Below, one piece after another: positions 63,514 through 64,000 of a DNA stretch of 64,000 nucleotides. The stretch spans positions 89,308 to 153,307 of the forward strand of contig NZ_JAEQMY010000012.1 in the NCBI RefSeq assembly GCF_016743775.1. Reading direction: 5' to 3'. The stretch's first letter is position 1, and the number at the start of each line of letters is the position of its first letter. Origin of the DNA: Microvirga aerilata. GTDB lineage: Bacteria; Pseudomonadota; Alphaproteobacteria; Rhizobiales; Beijerinckiaceae. Below the pieces are notes generated by a model. The model saw nothing but the letters and a program-made list of their open reading frames with translations, made no database searches and was not told where the DNA came from. The translations under genes and the position numbers were made by a program.

Positions 63514-64000
63514 TTACGGAGTTGGCGTGAAGGGAGCGCGGCCGCTCGCCAGCGCGTCATCGAGAAGATCGAGCCGGTCCTGTCCCCAGAACACCTCGCC
63601 ATCGAGCACATAGGCCGGGGAGCCGAACACATCGCCCGCCACCGCGTTCTCGAGGTTGAGGGCATAGATCGCCTCGGTGGTGCTGCCGGTGGCCACATCC
63701 ATCAGGGTCGACGAGTCGAACCCGGCCTGCTCCGCCAGCTCGGCGAGCACGAGCGGATCGGCGAGATTGCGCTCCTCCTCCCACACGGCCGCGTAAGCGC
63801 GGCGCAGGAAGGCATCCGGGCTCCGGCCGGAGGCATTGATGGCGATCACGAACCGGTCCGCGAGGTTTACGTCGAACGGCCAGTGCTTCGGGCTGATGTT
63901 GAAGGCCAGACCCCGCTTCTCGCGCCAGCGCTGGAGTTCCAGGATCCGGTAGCGCTGGCGGGCCGGGTGGCGTTGCGCGAGCGGCAGGCCGCCGGTCTCC
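63514..64000 (-). CDS. DsbA-family 2-hydroxychromene-2-carboxylate-isomerase-like protein (N-terminus cut by window edge)
   Basis: The C-terminal 162 codons are visible and the frame continues to the right edge. An internal ATG at 63849 is not the start because upstream residues (LPLAQRHPARQRYRILELQRW, WPFDVNLADRF) fit the family. The C-terminal SPAYVLDGEVFWGQDRLDLL is typical of thioredoxin-fold HCCA isomerases/GST-kappa. These use glutathione to isomerise aromatic ring-cleavage products. The active-site N-terminus lies outside the window. Confidence 0.85.
   Translation of the reverse strand, partial: ETGGLPLAQRHPARQRYRILELQRWREKRGLAFNISPKHWPFDVNLADRFVIAINASGRSPDAFLRRAYAAVWEEERNLADPLVLAELAEQAGFDSSTLMDVATGSTTEAIYALNLENAVAGDVFGSPAYVLDGEVFWGQDRLDLLDDALASGRAPFTPTP

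Overview
The window looks like a chromosome segment of a GC-rich alphaproteobacterium, most likely Hyphomicrobiales (Rhizobiales) of the Methylobacterium/Microvirga kind. Evidence: a C4-pathway 5-aminolevulinate synthase; the murA-DUF2948-hisD-UPF0262-low-molecular-weight-phosphatase order common in that class; an atypical tRNA-His with A73 and no G-1; and a tripartite tricarboxylate transporter. The genus is inference.

Positions 1 to about 14,130 form an accessory island, less GC-rich by eye than the rest, that abuts the 3' end of tRNA-His (14133-14209). From left to right it holds a truncated beta-class DNA methyltransferase running off the left edge; an orphan terminator; a one-sided IS3-family remnant; a three-gene minus-strand operon (SNF2 helicase, type III Mod, type III Res with an intact PD-(D/E)XK site); a 516-bp gap with two inverted repeats; and a two-gene operon coding a degenerate diadenylate-cyclase-fold protein and an unrecognised 438-aa protein. 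This is the best candidate for an undescribed (anti-phage or nucleotide-signalling) system.

14.2-25.8 kb is core genome: the tctB-tctA-tctC transporter, a TerC-family protein, azlCD, a cell-wall and histidine cluster (phosphatase, UPF0262, hisD, DUF2948, murA), a 55-aa protein, hemA behind an FNR/FixK-type box, and tRNA-Thr. 26-30 kb holds a pseudo-receiver LuxR regulator, small unknowns and a serralysin-like RTX metalloprotease.

30-45 kb is mixed metabolism and transport: a FAD amine oxidase, free-methionine-sulfoxide reductase, ABC exporter, MOSC, DUF488, zinc alcohol dehydrogenase, Nudix, an inositol-monophosphatase-like phosphatase next to an Afu/Fbp-type ABC importer, a potassium channel with a zinc-ribbon tail, a HAD phosphatase, and an HxlR/flavin-reductase pair. 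45.5-53 kb is a coherent catabolic operon (amidohydrolase, ethanolamine-type permease, glutamine-synthetase-like ligase, aldehyde dehydrogenase, iron alcohol dehydrogenase) with a divergent RpiR regulator. It suggests ethanolamine breakdown through gamma-glutamylated intermediates. 53-64 kb holds an AbrB-type membrane protein, RbsD/FucU, an aminotransferase, mscL, VOC, DoxX, LysR, a symporter-histidine-kinase-receiver hybrid, an SDR, an Asp/Glu racemase and a partial DsbA-like isomerase.

No CRISPR array, rRNA, integrase or replication origin was seen.
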